Assembly (NCBI GenBank): GCA_965223165.1
Contig: CBDCVQ010000020.1
Location: 1,054,001-1,118,000 of the forward strand
From: JABDMH01 sp965223165
GTDB lineage: Bacteria > Bacteroidota > Bacteroidia > Chitinophagales > Saprospiraceae
Reading direction: 5' to 3'
Length of the DNA: 64,000 nt
The translations under genes and the position numbers were made by a program. The stretch's first letter is position 1. The number at the start of each line of letters is the position of its first letter. Positions 37,030-46,129 of this stretch are shown here, piece after piece. The notes under the pieces are model-generated. The model saw only the letters and a program-made list of their open reading frames with translations, ran no database searches and was not told where the DNA came from.

Positions 37030-37278
37030 TTAAAGAAGCGAGGTGTCCATCTCCTTAACATCAAACTCATCAAAGTTGTCCTCTACAAATTTCTTACCGT
37101 CCCACATACCCAACCACTCACAATTGCCTGGCTGGGTGCTTAGATAATTTAGATAGGCTTGGATAGCTTTCTGCTTGTCCATTCGCTTGATTGTTATTTC
37201 ATTTAGATACCCCTTCTTGATATTGAAGTAGTATACCCCTTTTGCAAATTCAAACTTCTTCGTTTTTCTGCGTGCCAT
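37030..37278 (-). CDS. Small hypothetical protein, basic N-terminus and acidic C-terminus
   Basis: 82 residues from the ATG at 37278. The first 25 residues are strongly basic (MARRKTKKFEFAKG) and the last 20 strongly acidic (KKFVEDNFDEFDVKEMD), with an aromatic middle (YYFNIKKGYLNEI). There are no Cys pairs or membrane segments. It is more AT-rich than its neighbours, so it may be a transferred gene. No family was recognised. Confidence 0.6.
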   Translation of the reverse strand: MARRKTKKFEFAKGVYYFNIKKGYLNEITIKRMDKQKAIQAYLNYLSTQPGNCEWLGMWDGKKFVEDNFDEFDVKEMDTSLL

Positions 37279-37590
37279 AGATATATTTTTGATGATAGAA
37301 TCGCGCTGCCGGCCCATTTAGCATCTAGACCTATGTATCGCAGCGCATGTGGGGTACCCGATCTAGAGGTACCGGTTTAATACTGTTTTCTTAGTTAATT
37401 CAGCCGCTGCAGCTATAGGCTTTGACGCACCTTATCTGCTGGCAGAATGAATCCATATAATAAAAAAAAGGGAAAGAGCCCTAATAATCGGGCAACTTTC
37501 TGATTTCTTTAACCCTCTAAAGGGGGGATTTGTTCCGTCAGGATACTGATTTGCGGGAAATGCAGGGCTCTGCACCCCAGCCATGTGTGC
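37279..37590. other. Intergenic region with weak hairpins
   Basis: A 312-base gap. On the minus strand, GCCC and GGGC (37478-37493) form a short stem followed by a pyrimidine-rich stretch ending in eight T (37462-37469 on the plus strand as A). This could be a weak terminator for the small membrane protein gene. Nothing else was seen. Confidence 0.3.
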
Positions 37591-37881
37591 CTAGAAAAGA
37601 CCCAATCTTACCCCATGCCAGGCTTCCGATACGGTCTCCTGCAGCATCTCTGGCTCACACGAGGAGACCACCTCCTGTCCGCCACTCTGCTGAAAGAGGA
37701 GAATAGCTGCCGCGACCACCAGCAGTGGGGCAATCCCCAAGGCGGCAAAGCGGCCCTGTAGCGAGTCGTCGGATGCCTCGGTAGACACTGCCTGAGTCTG
37801 TCTGCTAGCCAGGTAGATACTGGCGAGAATGAGCAAGCTAAAGAGTACCCAGGTCATATCAAGATTTTCCATAGCAGACAT
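37591..37881 (-). CDS. Small membrane protein of unknown function
   Basis: 96 residues from the ATG at 37881 (another ATG at 37872). There are two predicted membrane helices: VLFSLLILASIYLAS (about 11-25) and LGIAPLLVVAAAILLFQ (about 49-65). A Ser/Thr/Gln-rich loop lies between them. No family was recognised. It is divergent from the SDR gene, with a 207-base gap between them that should hold both promoters. Confidence 0.6.
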   Translation of the reverse strand: MSAMENLDMTWVLFSLLILASIYLASRQTQAVSTEASDDSLQGRFAALGIAPLLVVAAAILLFQQSGGQEVVSSCEPEMLQETVSEAWHGVRLGLF

Positions 37882-38088
37882 TTTTTGGTCATTGACGTGT
37901 AAATAAGGCCAATACACGTGCCAACTTGCATAAAGCGCTGAATGTCTGGTTTTTATAAAATTGCATGTTCAAATATGTCCGCCCATTGTGTGCGCAGGCG
38001 TACAAAATCGTACGAATTCGGACACTTTCTCGGACACATCGCCCACTTTCATCTTTCTATCTTGCCGGCCAAACAATGACCACTGACC

Positions 38089-39603
38089 GTGCCTCCTGCG
38101 CTCACACCTGATGATATCCGGCATTGTCTGGAGACCTTGCTTCGTCTGCAAGAAGAGCCTGATCTACTACAGTCACTGCCCGAATCTCAACGTGTAGCCC
38201 TGCTTACCGCGGCTGGCCAACTCTCCAGACCGAGTAAGGCAGAACTGCGTTCGAGAAGACGGTCACGAAACAAACTGCAAAAGGAGATCATTCGGAGAAA
38301 CGACCGCAAAATCCGAGCGGCCACGGGCATTCGCTCTGCACGTGAGGAGACGGTCTTTCATGCCCCCAAGCAGATCAATGGCAAGCAGGTAATCGGACGG
38401 CTGGACAAGCCCCGACGATGTTATGTCTGTGACAAGCTCTTTCACGATATCCACTATTTCTATGATGCTTTGTGCCTGCCTTGCGCTGAATTCAACTATC
38501 AAAAGAGATTTCAGCGGGCTGATCTCACGGGTCAGGTCGCCCTGATCACCGGTGCACGGCTCAAGATCGGGTACCAAGCCACCCTGATGATGCTGCAGTC
38601 GGGCGCCACCGTACTGGCCACCACTAGGTTTCCCGTAGATGCCGCCATGCGCTTTGCGGCCGAAACCGACTATGGGCAGTGGGCGGATAGACTGCACATC
38701 TATGGATTGGACCTCCGGCACTCGCCCGGCGTGGAGCTCTTTGCCAAGCATGTCCTAGACAGCTGTGATCGACTGGATCTGTTGATCAACAATGCCGCGC
38801 AGACGGTGCGAAGGCCTCCGGGGTTTTATGCACATCTGATGTCCAACGAGCAGTTGCACGGCGAGGGTCTGGATCCGTCGGTGCGGCGACTCCTGGCCCG
38901 CCACAGGAAATGCATTGGCGAGTTGACCGTGTCTCCAACAGCGGCAGATAGACAGGCAACTCCCGTATCTTGGCAGGATCGGGCGCCGGGCGTCGGCCTG
39001 CGTGCATCGGCGCAATTATCTCAGCTGCCTTACCAGTCTGACTCGTCTCTCGCGTCGGAAGAAGTGTTTCCCCAGGGTCAGTTGGATGCCGACTTGCAGC
39101 AACTAGACCTGCGCCACACAAACAGTTGGCGACTGCGGATAGGTGAAGTGGAAACGACCGAACTCTTGGAGGTACAGCTTGTGAATGCCATTGCACCCTT
39201 CATTCTGGTCAATCGCCTGGTACCTCTGATGCGTCAGGCCCATACGGGTCAGAAACATATTGTCAATGTCACGGCAATGGAGGGTAAGTTTCACCGCTTC
39301 AAGAAGTCCGATCGACATCCGCACACGAATATGGCCAAGGCGGCGCTCAATATGATGACCCATACCTCTGCCAGCGACCTGGCCAAAGACGGGATATACA
39401 TGAACGCCGTCGATACGGGTTGGGTCACCGATGAGGATCCCACCTTCTTGACCGAGCAACGGCAGGAGGAACATGACTTTCAGCCGCCGCTAGACATCGT
39501 GGATGGCGCAGCTAGAATCTGCGATCCCTTTATCGATGGCATTCTTACGGGCAAGCACTGGTGCGGGAAATTTCTCAAGGACTACCGCCCGATTGATTGG
39601 TGA
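38089..39603 (+). CDS. SDR-family oxidoreductase with N-terminal zinc-ribbon-like region
   Basis: 504 residues with a GTG start. Residues 1-105 are basic and helical. Cys111, Cys114, Cys129 and Cys132 (CYVC and CLPC) make a probable zinc-binding finger. The Rossmann domain then starts at about residue 150: VALITGARLKIGYQA (TGxRxxIG) and LLINNAA are normal. The catalytic region is odd: VNVTAMEG has Thr for Ser, and NMAKAALN keeps the Lys (about residue 417) but has Thr where Tyr is expected four residues before it. The insert between about 255 and 345 is long and not conserved in SDRs. The protein may have altered or no redox activity. Confidence 0.85.
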   Translation: MPPALTPDDIRHCLETLLRLQEEPDLLQSLPESQRVALLTAAGQLSRPSKAELRSRRRSRNKLQKEIIRRNDRKIRAATGIRSAREETVFHAPKQINGKQVIGRLDKPRRCYVCDKLFHDIHYFYDALCLPCAEFNYQKRFQRADLTGQVALITGARLKIGYQATLMMLQSGATVLATTRFPVDAAMRFAAETDYGQWADRLHIYGLDLRHSPGVELFAKHVLDSCDRLDLLINNAAQTVRRPPGFYAHLMSNEQLHGEGLDPSVRRLLARHRKCIGELTVSPTAADRQATPVSWQDRAPGVGLRASAQLSQLPYQSDSSLASEEVFPQGQLDADLQQLDLRHTNSWRLRIGEVETTELLEVQLVNAIAPFILVNRLVPLMRQAHTGQKHIVNVTAMEGKFHRFKKSDRHPHTNMAKAALNMMTHTSASDLAKDGIYMNAVDTGWVTDEDPTFLTEQRQEEHDFQPPLDIVDGAARICDPFIDGILTGKHWCGKFLKDYRPIDW

Positions 39604-39721
39604 TCACCGATGGCCGCGGACAAAAAGTCCATTTCAACGACTAGATCCGGCCATTCAACGACTATAATGTACCGGGCGCTCGGATTGTCAGATGTTTGGG
39701 TGCAACAAAAGTCTTCAACGC

Positions 39722-40474
39722 ATGAAAAGCACATGGCATATTAAACAGCTAAGAGTCATCTTCTCCTGTCTGTCCTTGGTCTTGCTGGGTGGTTGCATTC
39801 CCTCCCTTCATGGCATAGTCACCGACGAAACGGAGATGACCGATGATCGGATTTTGGGTACCTGGTCCCTGACCGAAGATCCGTCCAGCCTCTTCCAGTG
39901 GGAGGACAAGGCGACCGGCGTGACCAAGATGACCACGGCGGAATCCCGGTGGACTTTTAGGAAACCTGAGAAAATCCGCTATGAAAGGGGTGACGATCAT
40001 TCGACCCTTCATCTGGGTGGGGAGATCGATTCCATCGACTTTGCCGATGTCGACTTTCAATGCAAGACACTTTACCCTTCCTACATATTGACACACGAAG
40101 AAATCGTGGCTAGCCGTCGGATCACCACCCATCTTGTCACCTGCCTGTCCAGGATCGGGTCATACACCTACATCGATTTTCAGCCGGTCTCTCAGCAGGG
40201 ATGTGATGTCGAGGGGCGCTTCACCTTTAATCGCGTCTACGCCCACACGTTTGCCAGGATCCGCCTGGAAAAGGACCGTATCGTGTTGAGTCCCTTCAAT
40301 GGAGACTACTTGGAAGATCTACTGGAGGGTAAACGTATTCGACTGAAACATGAGGTGATGGATGACTCCATGATGGTTTTGACGGCCTCCTCCGATGAAT
40401 TGGTTGCCTTTATCGAAAAGTATGAGAATGATCCCAAGCTATTTGAAGGAGAAGAGGAATTGATGCCGTTTTAG
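39722..40474 (+). CDS. Hypothetical lipoprotein upstream of a LytS/LytTR pair
   Basis: 250 residues from the ATG at 39722. The frame opens at 39692 but the signal peptide begins later. VLLGGCIPSLHG is the lipobox. The body is a beta-rich, lipocalin-like sequence (DRILGTWSLTEDP, WTFRKPEKIRYER) of a kind common in Bacteroidota; no named family was recognised. It ends 20 bases before the histidine kinase gene and is probably in the same operon. It could be a target or a sensor partner of that system (inference). Confidence 0.75.
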   Translation: MKSTWHIKQLRVIFSCLSLVLLGGCIPSLHGIVTDETEMTDDRILGTWSLTEDPSSLFQWEDKATGVTKMTTAESRWTFRKPEKIRYERGDDHSTLHLGGEIDSIDFADVDFQCKTLYPSYILTHEEIVASRRITTHLVTCLSRIGSYTYIDFQPVSQQGCDVEGRFTFNRVYAHTFARIRLEKDRIVLSPFNGDYLEDLLEGKRIRLKHEVMDDSMMVLTASSDELVAFIEKYENDPKLFEGEEELMPF

Positions 40475-40494
40475 TAGACAATGATCAAGATCTG

Positions 40495-41490
40495 ATGGCA
40501 CGCAAGTCAATCCTCTATCACCTGACTTTCTGGATTATTTCCTTTATCCTGCTGTACCGCCTGTTTACGATCAATTATGACAATGGCTGGGCGGATGTGA
40601 TTTACACCCTCCTTTTTCATCTACCGTTACTTGTCGCCACCTACGTCAATGTCTACCTGGTCGACCGTCTTCTTAGGCGGAAGCTTTATGGTGGTTACAT
40701 CGCAGGAGCCTTGGCCACGCTAGCAGTCAGCGTGGCCTTTTACTTTTTCATATTTGAGGTGCTGTCCGACCTGCTCTTTCCCGGTTATTACTTCATAGCG
40801 TATTATTCCGCCTGGGAGATCAGCCAGTTTGTGCTGGTTTACATCGTCATTTCCTTGTTGCTCAAACTGTCCATCGACTGGTTTGCGGTGAAGGAAGACC
40901 AGTTGTCTTTGCAGCGGGAAAACTACACCGTGAAACTCAGAAATCTAAAGGCACAAATCAATCCCCACTTTCTATTTAATAGCCTCAACAACATCTACTC
41001 GCTGGCAGATGGGAAAGACACCAGGACCCGGGCGTACTTGGTCAAACTGGCCGATGCCTTGCGCTACATGATCTACGATACCGATGAGGACTTTGTCCCT
41101 CTTCCCAACGAAATAGAATATCTTGAAAACTATGTGGCATTGGAGAAGCTTCGCCTGGAAGATCCGGGAGCGGTCCGATTTGAGGCTCGCGGCAATGCGG
41201 ACGGCCTTGTGATCGCCCCCCTGCTGCTGCTGCCTCTGGTGGAGAATTGCTTCAAGCATGCTCGACGGCCGGATCCCGCTATCCATATCATGTTGACAAT
41301 CGGCCCCTCACTGCTTCAACTACACACCCGAAACAACCTTGCGCTGGTCAGTCCGGACGAAAAAGGCGGTCATGGACTACAAAATGTAAGGAAACGCTTA
41401 GCGATGATCTATCCTCAACAACACCAGCTGCACTATCGACAAGAAGACGGGCAATTTCATGCCCAATTGGAAATAAACCTAGATCGATAG
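40495..41490 (+). CDS. LytS-type sensor histidine kinase
   Basis: 331 residues. The N-terminal part has four membrane helices (about residues 8-25, 36-55, 68-88 and 105-125). The His_kinase (LytS/YehU) domain follows with the phosphorylated His158 in KAQINPHFLFNSLNN and the ATP-binding motifs LPLVENCFKHA and GGHGLQNVRKRLAMIYP. It has no extracytoplasmic sensor domain, so the signal is probably sensed in the membrane. It overlaps its response regulator by one base. Confidence 0.93.
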   Translation: MARKSILYHLTFWIISFILLYRLFTINYDNGWADVIYTLLFHLPLLVATYVNVYLVDRLLRRKLYGGYIAGALATLAVSVAFYFFIFEVLSDLLFPGYYFIAYYSAWEISQFVLVYIVISLLLKLSIDWFAVKEDQLSLQRENYTVKLRNLKAQINPHFLFNSLNNIYSLADGKDTRTRAYLVKLADALRYMIYDTDEDFVPLPNEIEYLENYVALEKLRLEDPGAVRFEARGNADGLVIAPLLLLPLVENCFKHARRPDPAIHIMLTIGPSLLQLHTRNNLALVSPDEKGGHGLQNVRKRLAMIYPQQHQLHYRQEDGQFHAQLEINLDR

Positions 41491-42167
41491 TGCGCCTCAC
41501 CTGCATCATAGCCGATGACGAGCCCCTGGCCCGGAAGGTGTTGGTGGAGCACATCGATGCTATCGCAGACCTGCATCTCGCACATCAGTGCAAGAATGGC
41601 CTGGAGCTGAGGCTCTGGCTCGAGGACAATGCCGTGGACTTGGCCTTCGTAGACATCAACATGCCCAAACTGTCTGGCTTAGAAGTGCTTAGATCCTTGC
41701 AACAATCGCCGCTAGTGGTGTTGACCACGGCATACTCCGAGCACGCCGTGGAGGCCTTCGAACTAGACGCCTTTGACTACCTAGTCAAGCCCATCTCCTT
41801 CGAGCGCTTTTTTAAAGCCGTAGCCAAGGCCAAAAAAAGTCTCCGCGAAAAGGCGGCAAATCGCACGGCATGGATCACGATAAAGGAAGGTCGGCGCCTC
41901 TACAAAGTCGACCCCGCCCACATCCGCTATCTGCAGGCCTACGGTGACTACGTACGGATCTTTGCTCTGGAGATGACCTATATCACAAAGCGTAGACTCA
42001 CCCAGATCAGCCAAGGGCTGCCGCCGGATTTCCTGCAGGTGCATCGATCTTATGTGGTCAATTTGTCCTGGGTGGAATATCTCGAAGGAAATCACCTCAT
42101 GATCGGTAAAGACCGGATCCCCGTCTCCAGCACTTTTCGGGACGAACTACTATCTCGCTTGCACTAA
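41490..42167 (+). CDS. LytTR-family response regulator
   Basis: 225 residues, GTG start at 41490 that shares its G with the stop of the kinase (TAGTG). An earlier, longer frame lies inside the kinase gene and was rejected. The receiver domain has acidic residues D9-D10, the phosphorylated Asp55 (FVDINMPKLSG), Thr in VVLTTAYSEHA and Lys in YLVKPI. The LytTR DNA-binding domain covers about residues 130-225 (ITIKEGRRLYKVDPAHIRYL, VHRSYVVNLSWVEYLEGN). The tight coupling shows that this pair works together. Target genes are not visible. Confidence 0.94.
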   Translation: MRLTCIIADDEPLARKVLVEHIDAIADLHLAHQCKNGLELRLWLEDNAVDLAFVDINMPKLSGLEVLRSLQQSPLVVLTTAYSEHAVEAFELDAFDYLVKPISFERFFKAVAKAKKSLREKAANRTAWITIKEGRRLYKVDPAHIRYLQAYGDYVRIFALEMTYITKRRLTQISQGLPPDFLQVHRSYVVNLSWVEYLEGNHLMIGKDRIPVSSTFRDELLSRLH

Positions 42168-42182
42168 GCCCGAGCGGAGAGA

Positions 42183-42473
42183 TCAAGCATCCACCACCTG
42201 GACACCCCGCCAGAAGGCGACTCGATCCTTGATACCCTTGGCAGCCTCTGCGGGATCGGCATAGTACCATGCCGCATCCCTATTGGTTTCTCCATTCACC
42301 TCCAAGCTATAGTAGGAAGCCGTGCCTTTCCAAAAGCACTGGGTCTCGGTATCACTTTGCCGCAGATAGTCTTTTTTTATGGCGTCAGCAGGAAAATAGT
42401 AGTTGCCCTCAACATTGACTAGATCGTCACTTTCGGCAATGACTTCCCCGTTCCAAACGGCCTTCTTCTTCAT
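42183..42473 (-). CDS. DUF427 family protein
   Basis: 96 residues, the usual size of one DUF427 domain. KAVWNGEVIAESDD, GNYYFPADAI, TQCFWKGTASYYSL and AAWYYADPAEAAKGIKDRV are all family-typical. The domain is a small beta-tent fold of unknown activity. It is convergent with the LytTR gene, 15 bases from it. Confidence 0.93.
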   Translation of the reverse strand: MKKKAVWNGEVIAESDDLVNVEGNYYFPADAIKKDYLRQSDTETQCFWKGTASYYSLEVNGETNRDAAWYYADPAEAAKGIKDRVAFWRGVQVVDA

Positions 42474-42643
42474 TGTCTGTTCTGTTTAGGTCATGTGCTG
42501 AACACGATCAGGACCACATTGTTGGAACGCTATCTGGCCTATGCAGACAAATCACTACATTTCAGCGGAAATTCCAGTAGAGGTAGCGTGCCGCAGACAT
42601 TTCGGCACCGCGGTTCGCTCGCTTCGATTGGTAATTTGTCGAC

Positions 42644-43702
42644 ATGAAGGATTCGCAAATGCAAGATAAAGCGGCTCGCTTTGCCCAAGCGCTGCCGGGC
42701 AAGTTCTTTCTCAATGGCGAAGATCTGCCAGCCCTGACCATGTACCTGCTCCGTAGAGGCCAGATCGGGCCGGATGATCAAGTGCTGTCTGCCGAGAAGC
42801 CCGGGGAGGGCAACATGAACTATGTGCTTCGGGTCACCTCTCACATTGGATCCATCATCCTCAAGCAAGCTCGGCCCTGGGTGGAGAAATATCCGATGAT
42901 TGATGCCCCGGTAGAGCGGGTTAAGGTCGAGGCGACTTATCTAAAGACGGTACACGCGGACCCATTCACAGCCCGTCATGCGCCCCGCCTCCTCTGGTTT
43001 GATCGAGCCAACCTTATCATGGCCTTGGAGGACTTGGGCGAGTCGGCTGATTATCTGCACATCTACCAGCCTCAAGAGTATATCTCGAGCGCAGATCTAC
43101 GTACGCTGCTCAGCTACCTGGTACATCTGCATGGCCTCTCCGTGCCCAGTGATTTCCCTTCCAATATGGACATGCGCCGACTCAACCATGAGCACATCTT
43201 CCGCTTTCCCTTTGACGACGGCAACGGGATGAACCTGGATGAAATCCAGCCAGGACTCGCCCGGGCAGCACTCCCCTACCAACAGGACCTGGAGCTAAAG
43301 TCCAAGATTCTGACCCTGGGAGATCGGTACCTGGGCGAGGGCAGTGCCTTGATCCACGGTGACTACTATCCAGGCAGTTGGCTTAGCACCCGCGATGGCT
43401 TAAAGGTCATAGATCCGGAATTCGGATTTTTGGGTCCGCCAGAATTTGACCTGGGGGTCATGCTGGCGCATATGATGATGGGGCAGCAGCCCAAGGCGCA
43501 CTTGACCGAGATCTGTCGATGGTACCTGGAGAAGAGGCATCTGGATGGGGCCCTGCTCTCGCAGTTTGCCGGAGTGGAGATGCTGCGTCGCTTGATCGGT
43601 ATTGCTCAACTCCCCCTGTCACTCACCATAGAAGAAAAGTCTGCGCTCATGACCAAGGCCGCTGCCTGGATCATGCAGGAGAACCTGTTGCAGGAGCTGT
43701 AA
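42644..43702 (+). CDS. Phosphotransferase, methylthioribose-kinase-like (APH fold)
   Basis: 352 residues. PGEGNMNYVLRV is the glycine-rich loop in the form seen in MtnK (GxGNLNxV). SIILKQARPW holds the ATP Lys. IHGDYYPGSWL with VIDPEFGFLGPPEFDLGVM is the catalytic HGD and the DPE metal site typical of 5-methylthioribose kinase and choline-kinase-like enzymes. No other methionine-salvage gene is nearby, so the true substrate remains open. Confidence 0.85.
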   Translation: MKDSQMQDKAARFAQALPGKFFLNGEDLPALTMYLLRRGQIGPDDQVLSAEKPGEGNMNYVLRVTSHIGSIILKQARPWVEKYPMIDAPVERVKVEATYLKTVHADPFTARHAPRLLWFDRANLIMALEDLGESADYLHIYQPQEYISSADLRTLLSYLVHLHGLSVPSDFPSNMDMRRLNHEHIFRFPFDDGNGMNLDEIQPGLARAALPYQQDLELKSKILTLGDRYLGEGSALIHGDYYPGSWLSTRDGLKVIDPEFGFLGPPEFDLGVMLAHMMMGQQPKAHLTEICRWYLEKRHLDGALLSQFAGVEMLRRLIGIAQLPLSLTIEEKSALMTKAAAWIMQENLLQEL

Positions 43703-43736
43703 GGGGAAAAGGCCTCTGTTCTTGCGCTAGAAAGAT

Positions 43737-45044
43737 TTAGCGTGAAACGCTACTGGCCACCATGCGATCGGCCAAGGCCTCCAGATCAATGCCTACGAAC
43801 TCTCGGCTAGCCCGGGTAATCTCGTCCACCCAATCAGGGGGCAACTTGGACGCTCCGTGCATCGCACCTAGAATGGCCCCGGTGACCGCAGCTACCGTAT
43901 CGTTGTCTCGCCCGTAGTTGACCACAAACTCCATGGTCTTGCGAAAGTCTCCCTTGCCAAACTCCAGGGCAGTCAGGTTGATGAGATGAATCTCACCGGC
44001 ATGAAAGGGGATGTCCTGCAGCTTCTCATCGAGCAATTCGTAAGCTTTTTGCACCTGCTGATAATAGCCCCGGCTATAGGGATATCCTCTGGGTAGGCGG
44101 ATGCTGGCCGTGTCCACATCCTGAGCTTCGTGCCATGCCGTGTGTGCGATCCGCTTGGCATCCTGGTGAAACCGATGCGCAATCCTACCGACCAACCTAC
44201 TCTCAAAGTATCCGTTGGGATCCACCTCATTCGTCACGGCACCAATCGACTCCATGGATGGTGTCACCTGCATCGCACGGGATACGTAGGCCGCTGTCAA
44301 GGCGGCGATATCTCGGGCATATCCGATGTCGAAGAGCCCCAGCTCATAACCCGATGCATAGGCTTTTTCTGGCGCGTCGGGATAGCGCAGTCCGACCATC
44401 GGCGTATAAAGCATGCCGGCACAGGCCATTTCGCCGCCGTAAAATTTGTTAAGCGCATAGCTGTATCCATCCAAGTCCCTTTGCACGTAAGGTCGGGCCA
44501 CCTTGGCCCACTCCTGCAACCAGGTCATGTGCCGAATTTCTGTTTCTACACTGGCTGGATCAAAGTCGTCCACCTGGCCCACCTCGTCCTTCTCGGCGAG
44601 ATAGAGGTCAATGATATATTGGCCAAAATGGTCCGCATCATCCTGGCCGTGCGAGGCTATAGACGCATAGAATTCGACCATCAGATACTTCCATCGAGTG
44701 TCGTCCGTCGTCCCCCCGGGCGGTAGATTGTAGTCCCAAGGGCCTTCGGGTGACCCTTCACGGATCACGGGCTTAAAGGCATCGATGTAGCCCCACTGGA
44801 TTTCAATATCATCCCGGTGCCACATTTCCACGGGAGCCCCCATCGCATCGCCAATGGCGGACCCGATCAACGATCCAAGCACTTTGTCCCGGTAGCGTTC
44901 CTGGGTGAGATCGGCAGGCCAGTCAAAGGTGTCCTGCTCCTCTTTGACGGGCGGCACGGGAAAGGTGGATTTGGTCACTTCGGGCCGACAGCCTGCCAGT
45001 ACTACAAAGAGTCCAAGCATGACCGGCAAGTGTAGGTTGCACAT
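43737..45044 (-). CDS. Lipoprotein of the ADP-ribosylglycohydrolase family
   Basis: 435 residues from the ATG at 45044, which gives a signal peptide with lipobox VLAGC. A longer frame to 45107 adds a polar extension. The family motifs are GSLIGSAIGDAMGAPVE, GTTDDTRWKYL (metal Asp pair) and GRDNDTVAAVTGAILGAMHG. Cytoplasmic members remove ADP-ribose from protein side chains or related acceptors. Here the enzyme seems to be exported and lipid-anchored, so its substrate must be extracytoplasmic and may be a different nucleoside or glycoside. It stands alone. Confidence 0.9.
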   Translation of the reverse strand: MCNLHLPVMLGLFVVLAGCRPEVTKSTFPVPPVKEEQDTFDWPADLTQERYRDKVLGSLIGSAIGDAMGAPVEMWHRDDIEIQWGYIDAFKPVIREGSPEGPWDYNLPPGGTTDDTRWKYLMVEFYASIASHGQDDADHFGQYIIDLYLAEKDEVGQVDDFDPASVETEIRHMTWLQEWAKVARPYVQRDLDGYSYALNKFYGGEMACAGMLYTPMVGLRYPDAPEKAYASGYELGLFDIGYARDIAALTAAYVSRAMQVTPSMESIGAVTNEVDPNGYFESRLVGRIAHRFHQDAKRIAHTAWHEAQDVDTASIRLPRGYPYSRGYYQQVQKAYELLDEKLQDIPFHAGEIHLINLTALEFGKGDFRKTMEFVVNYGRDNDTVAAVTGAILGAMHGASKLPPDWVDEITRASREFVGIDLEALADRMVASSVSR

Positions 45045-45121
45045 GCTGCAAAAATAGGATTCTTGACCATCCGATGGATGCCTAGCTGGGGACGCTGCAC
45101 TCGTCAAGAAACGATGATCAG

Positions 45122-46078
45122 CTAACCCTCATCCCATAGATTCGCCAACGTGTAGGGAGATCCTTCCGGGGTCCAGATGGTGCCATCAATGTATCTGAAG
45201 TGTCGATCAAGGCTGTCGATGCGATCCATGGTCTCCCGAGACAGCGACAAGGAGCCGGCCTTCAGGTTGAGGGCTTGTCGCTCGGGATTGGCTGACTTGG
45301 GTATGACGGCAGTCGCTCGGTTTACCGCCCAGGCGATCAAGATCTGCGCCGGTGTCACACCATATGCTTCCGCGATCTTGGCAATCTCCCGGTCATGCAG
45401 CAATATCGGATCCTGCTCCTTGATGAGTCGGGCCGGCCGATCCATCGAACCCAATGGCGAGTAGGCCGTGATCCAGATACGCTCCTGCTGGCAATAAGCA
45501 AGCAAGTCGGACTGCTGCAAATAGGGATGACACTCCACTTGATTGGACGCAGGTCGAATTGAGCACTGGGCCAGAAGAGACTTCAGTTTCTTAATGCTGA
45601 AATTGGAGACGCCAATGTGACGCGTCAGGCCCTGGTTGACCCCGGCCTCCATCTGCCGCCAGGTCTCGATGATAGGCACCTCGTCTAAAGGCACGAACTG
45701 TGAGCCGTCCGCCGGAAAAATGACTTCGCGTGGCAGTACCACCGGCCAATGGATAAGATAGAGGTCCAAATACGCCAACCGCAGATCTTCCAACGTCTGT
45801 CGCAGCGCCGGCAGGACGTCCTCCGAGCGATGACAGTTGTTCCACAGCTTGGATGTGATCCATAGCTCCTCGCGTGTCACTTCTCCGTCTGCGATGGCAT
45901 CGGCCAAGGCCTGACCGATCTCCGCTTCGTTTTCATATCGGGCCGCACAGTCAAAATGCCGATATCCGAGGCGGATCGCCGAGCGGACCGCACGGTAGGC
46001 TTCCTGGTCTTCTGATTTCCATGTCCCCAGGCCCAGTAGGGGCATCGTGTCTCCATTGCTAAAGGTGGCTTGCTTCAT
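45122..46078 (-). CDS. Aldo/keto reductase
   Basis: 318 residues from the ATG at 46078. The longer frame to 46210 only reads through GAGT-type repeats. The catalytic tetrad is Asp43, Tyr48, Lys77 and His110 (HFDCAARYENE, ITSKLWNN, LYLIHWP). IPKSANPERQ near the end is the NADPH-binding motif, and EVPIIETWRQMEAGVNQGLTR is typical of the family. It is a broad-range NADPH-dependent carbonyl reductase by family; the substrate is unknown. Confidence 0.93.
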   Translation of the reverse strand: MKQATFSNGDTMPLLGLGTWKSEDQEAYRAVRSAIRLGYRHFDCAARYENEAEIGQALADAIADGEVTREELWITSKLWNNCHRSEDVLPALRQTLEDLRLAYLDLYLIHWPVVLPREVIFPADGSQFVPLDEVPIIETWRQMEAGVNQGLTRHIGVSNFSIKKLKSLLAQCSIRPASNQVECHPYLQQSDLLAYCQQERIWITAYSPLGSMDRPARLIKEQDPILLHDREIAKIAEAYGVTPAQILIAWAVNRATAVIPKSANPERQALNLKAGSLSLSRETMDRIDSLDRHFRYIDGTIWTPEGSPYTLANLWDEG

Positions 46079-46129
46079 ATCTTCCAATAAAAGGTATTTG
46101 AGGCAGAAGATACTGCTTGTGGCGGGTAA

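Noticed and set aside
41247..41489. Longer N-terminus for the LytTR regulator
   Set aside because: The extra codons lie inside the kinase gene in another frame. The receiver domain starts right after the GTG at 41490.
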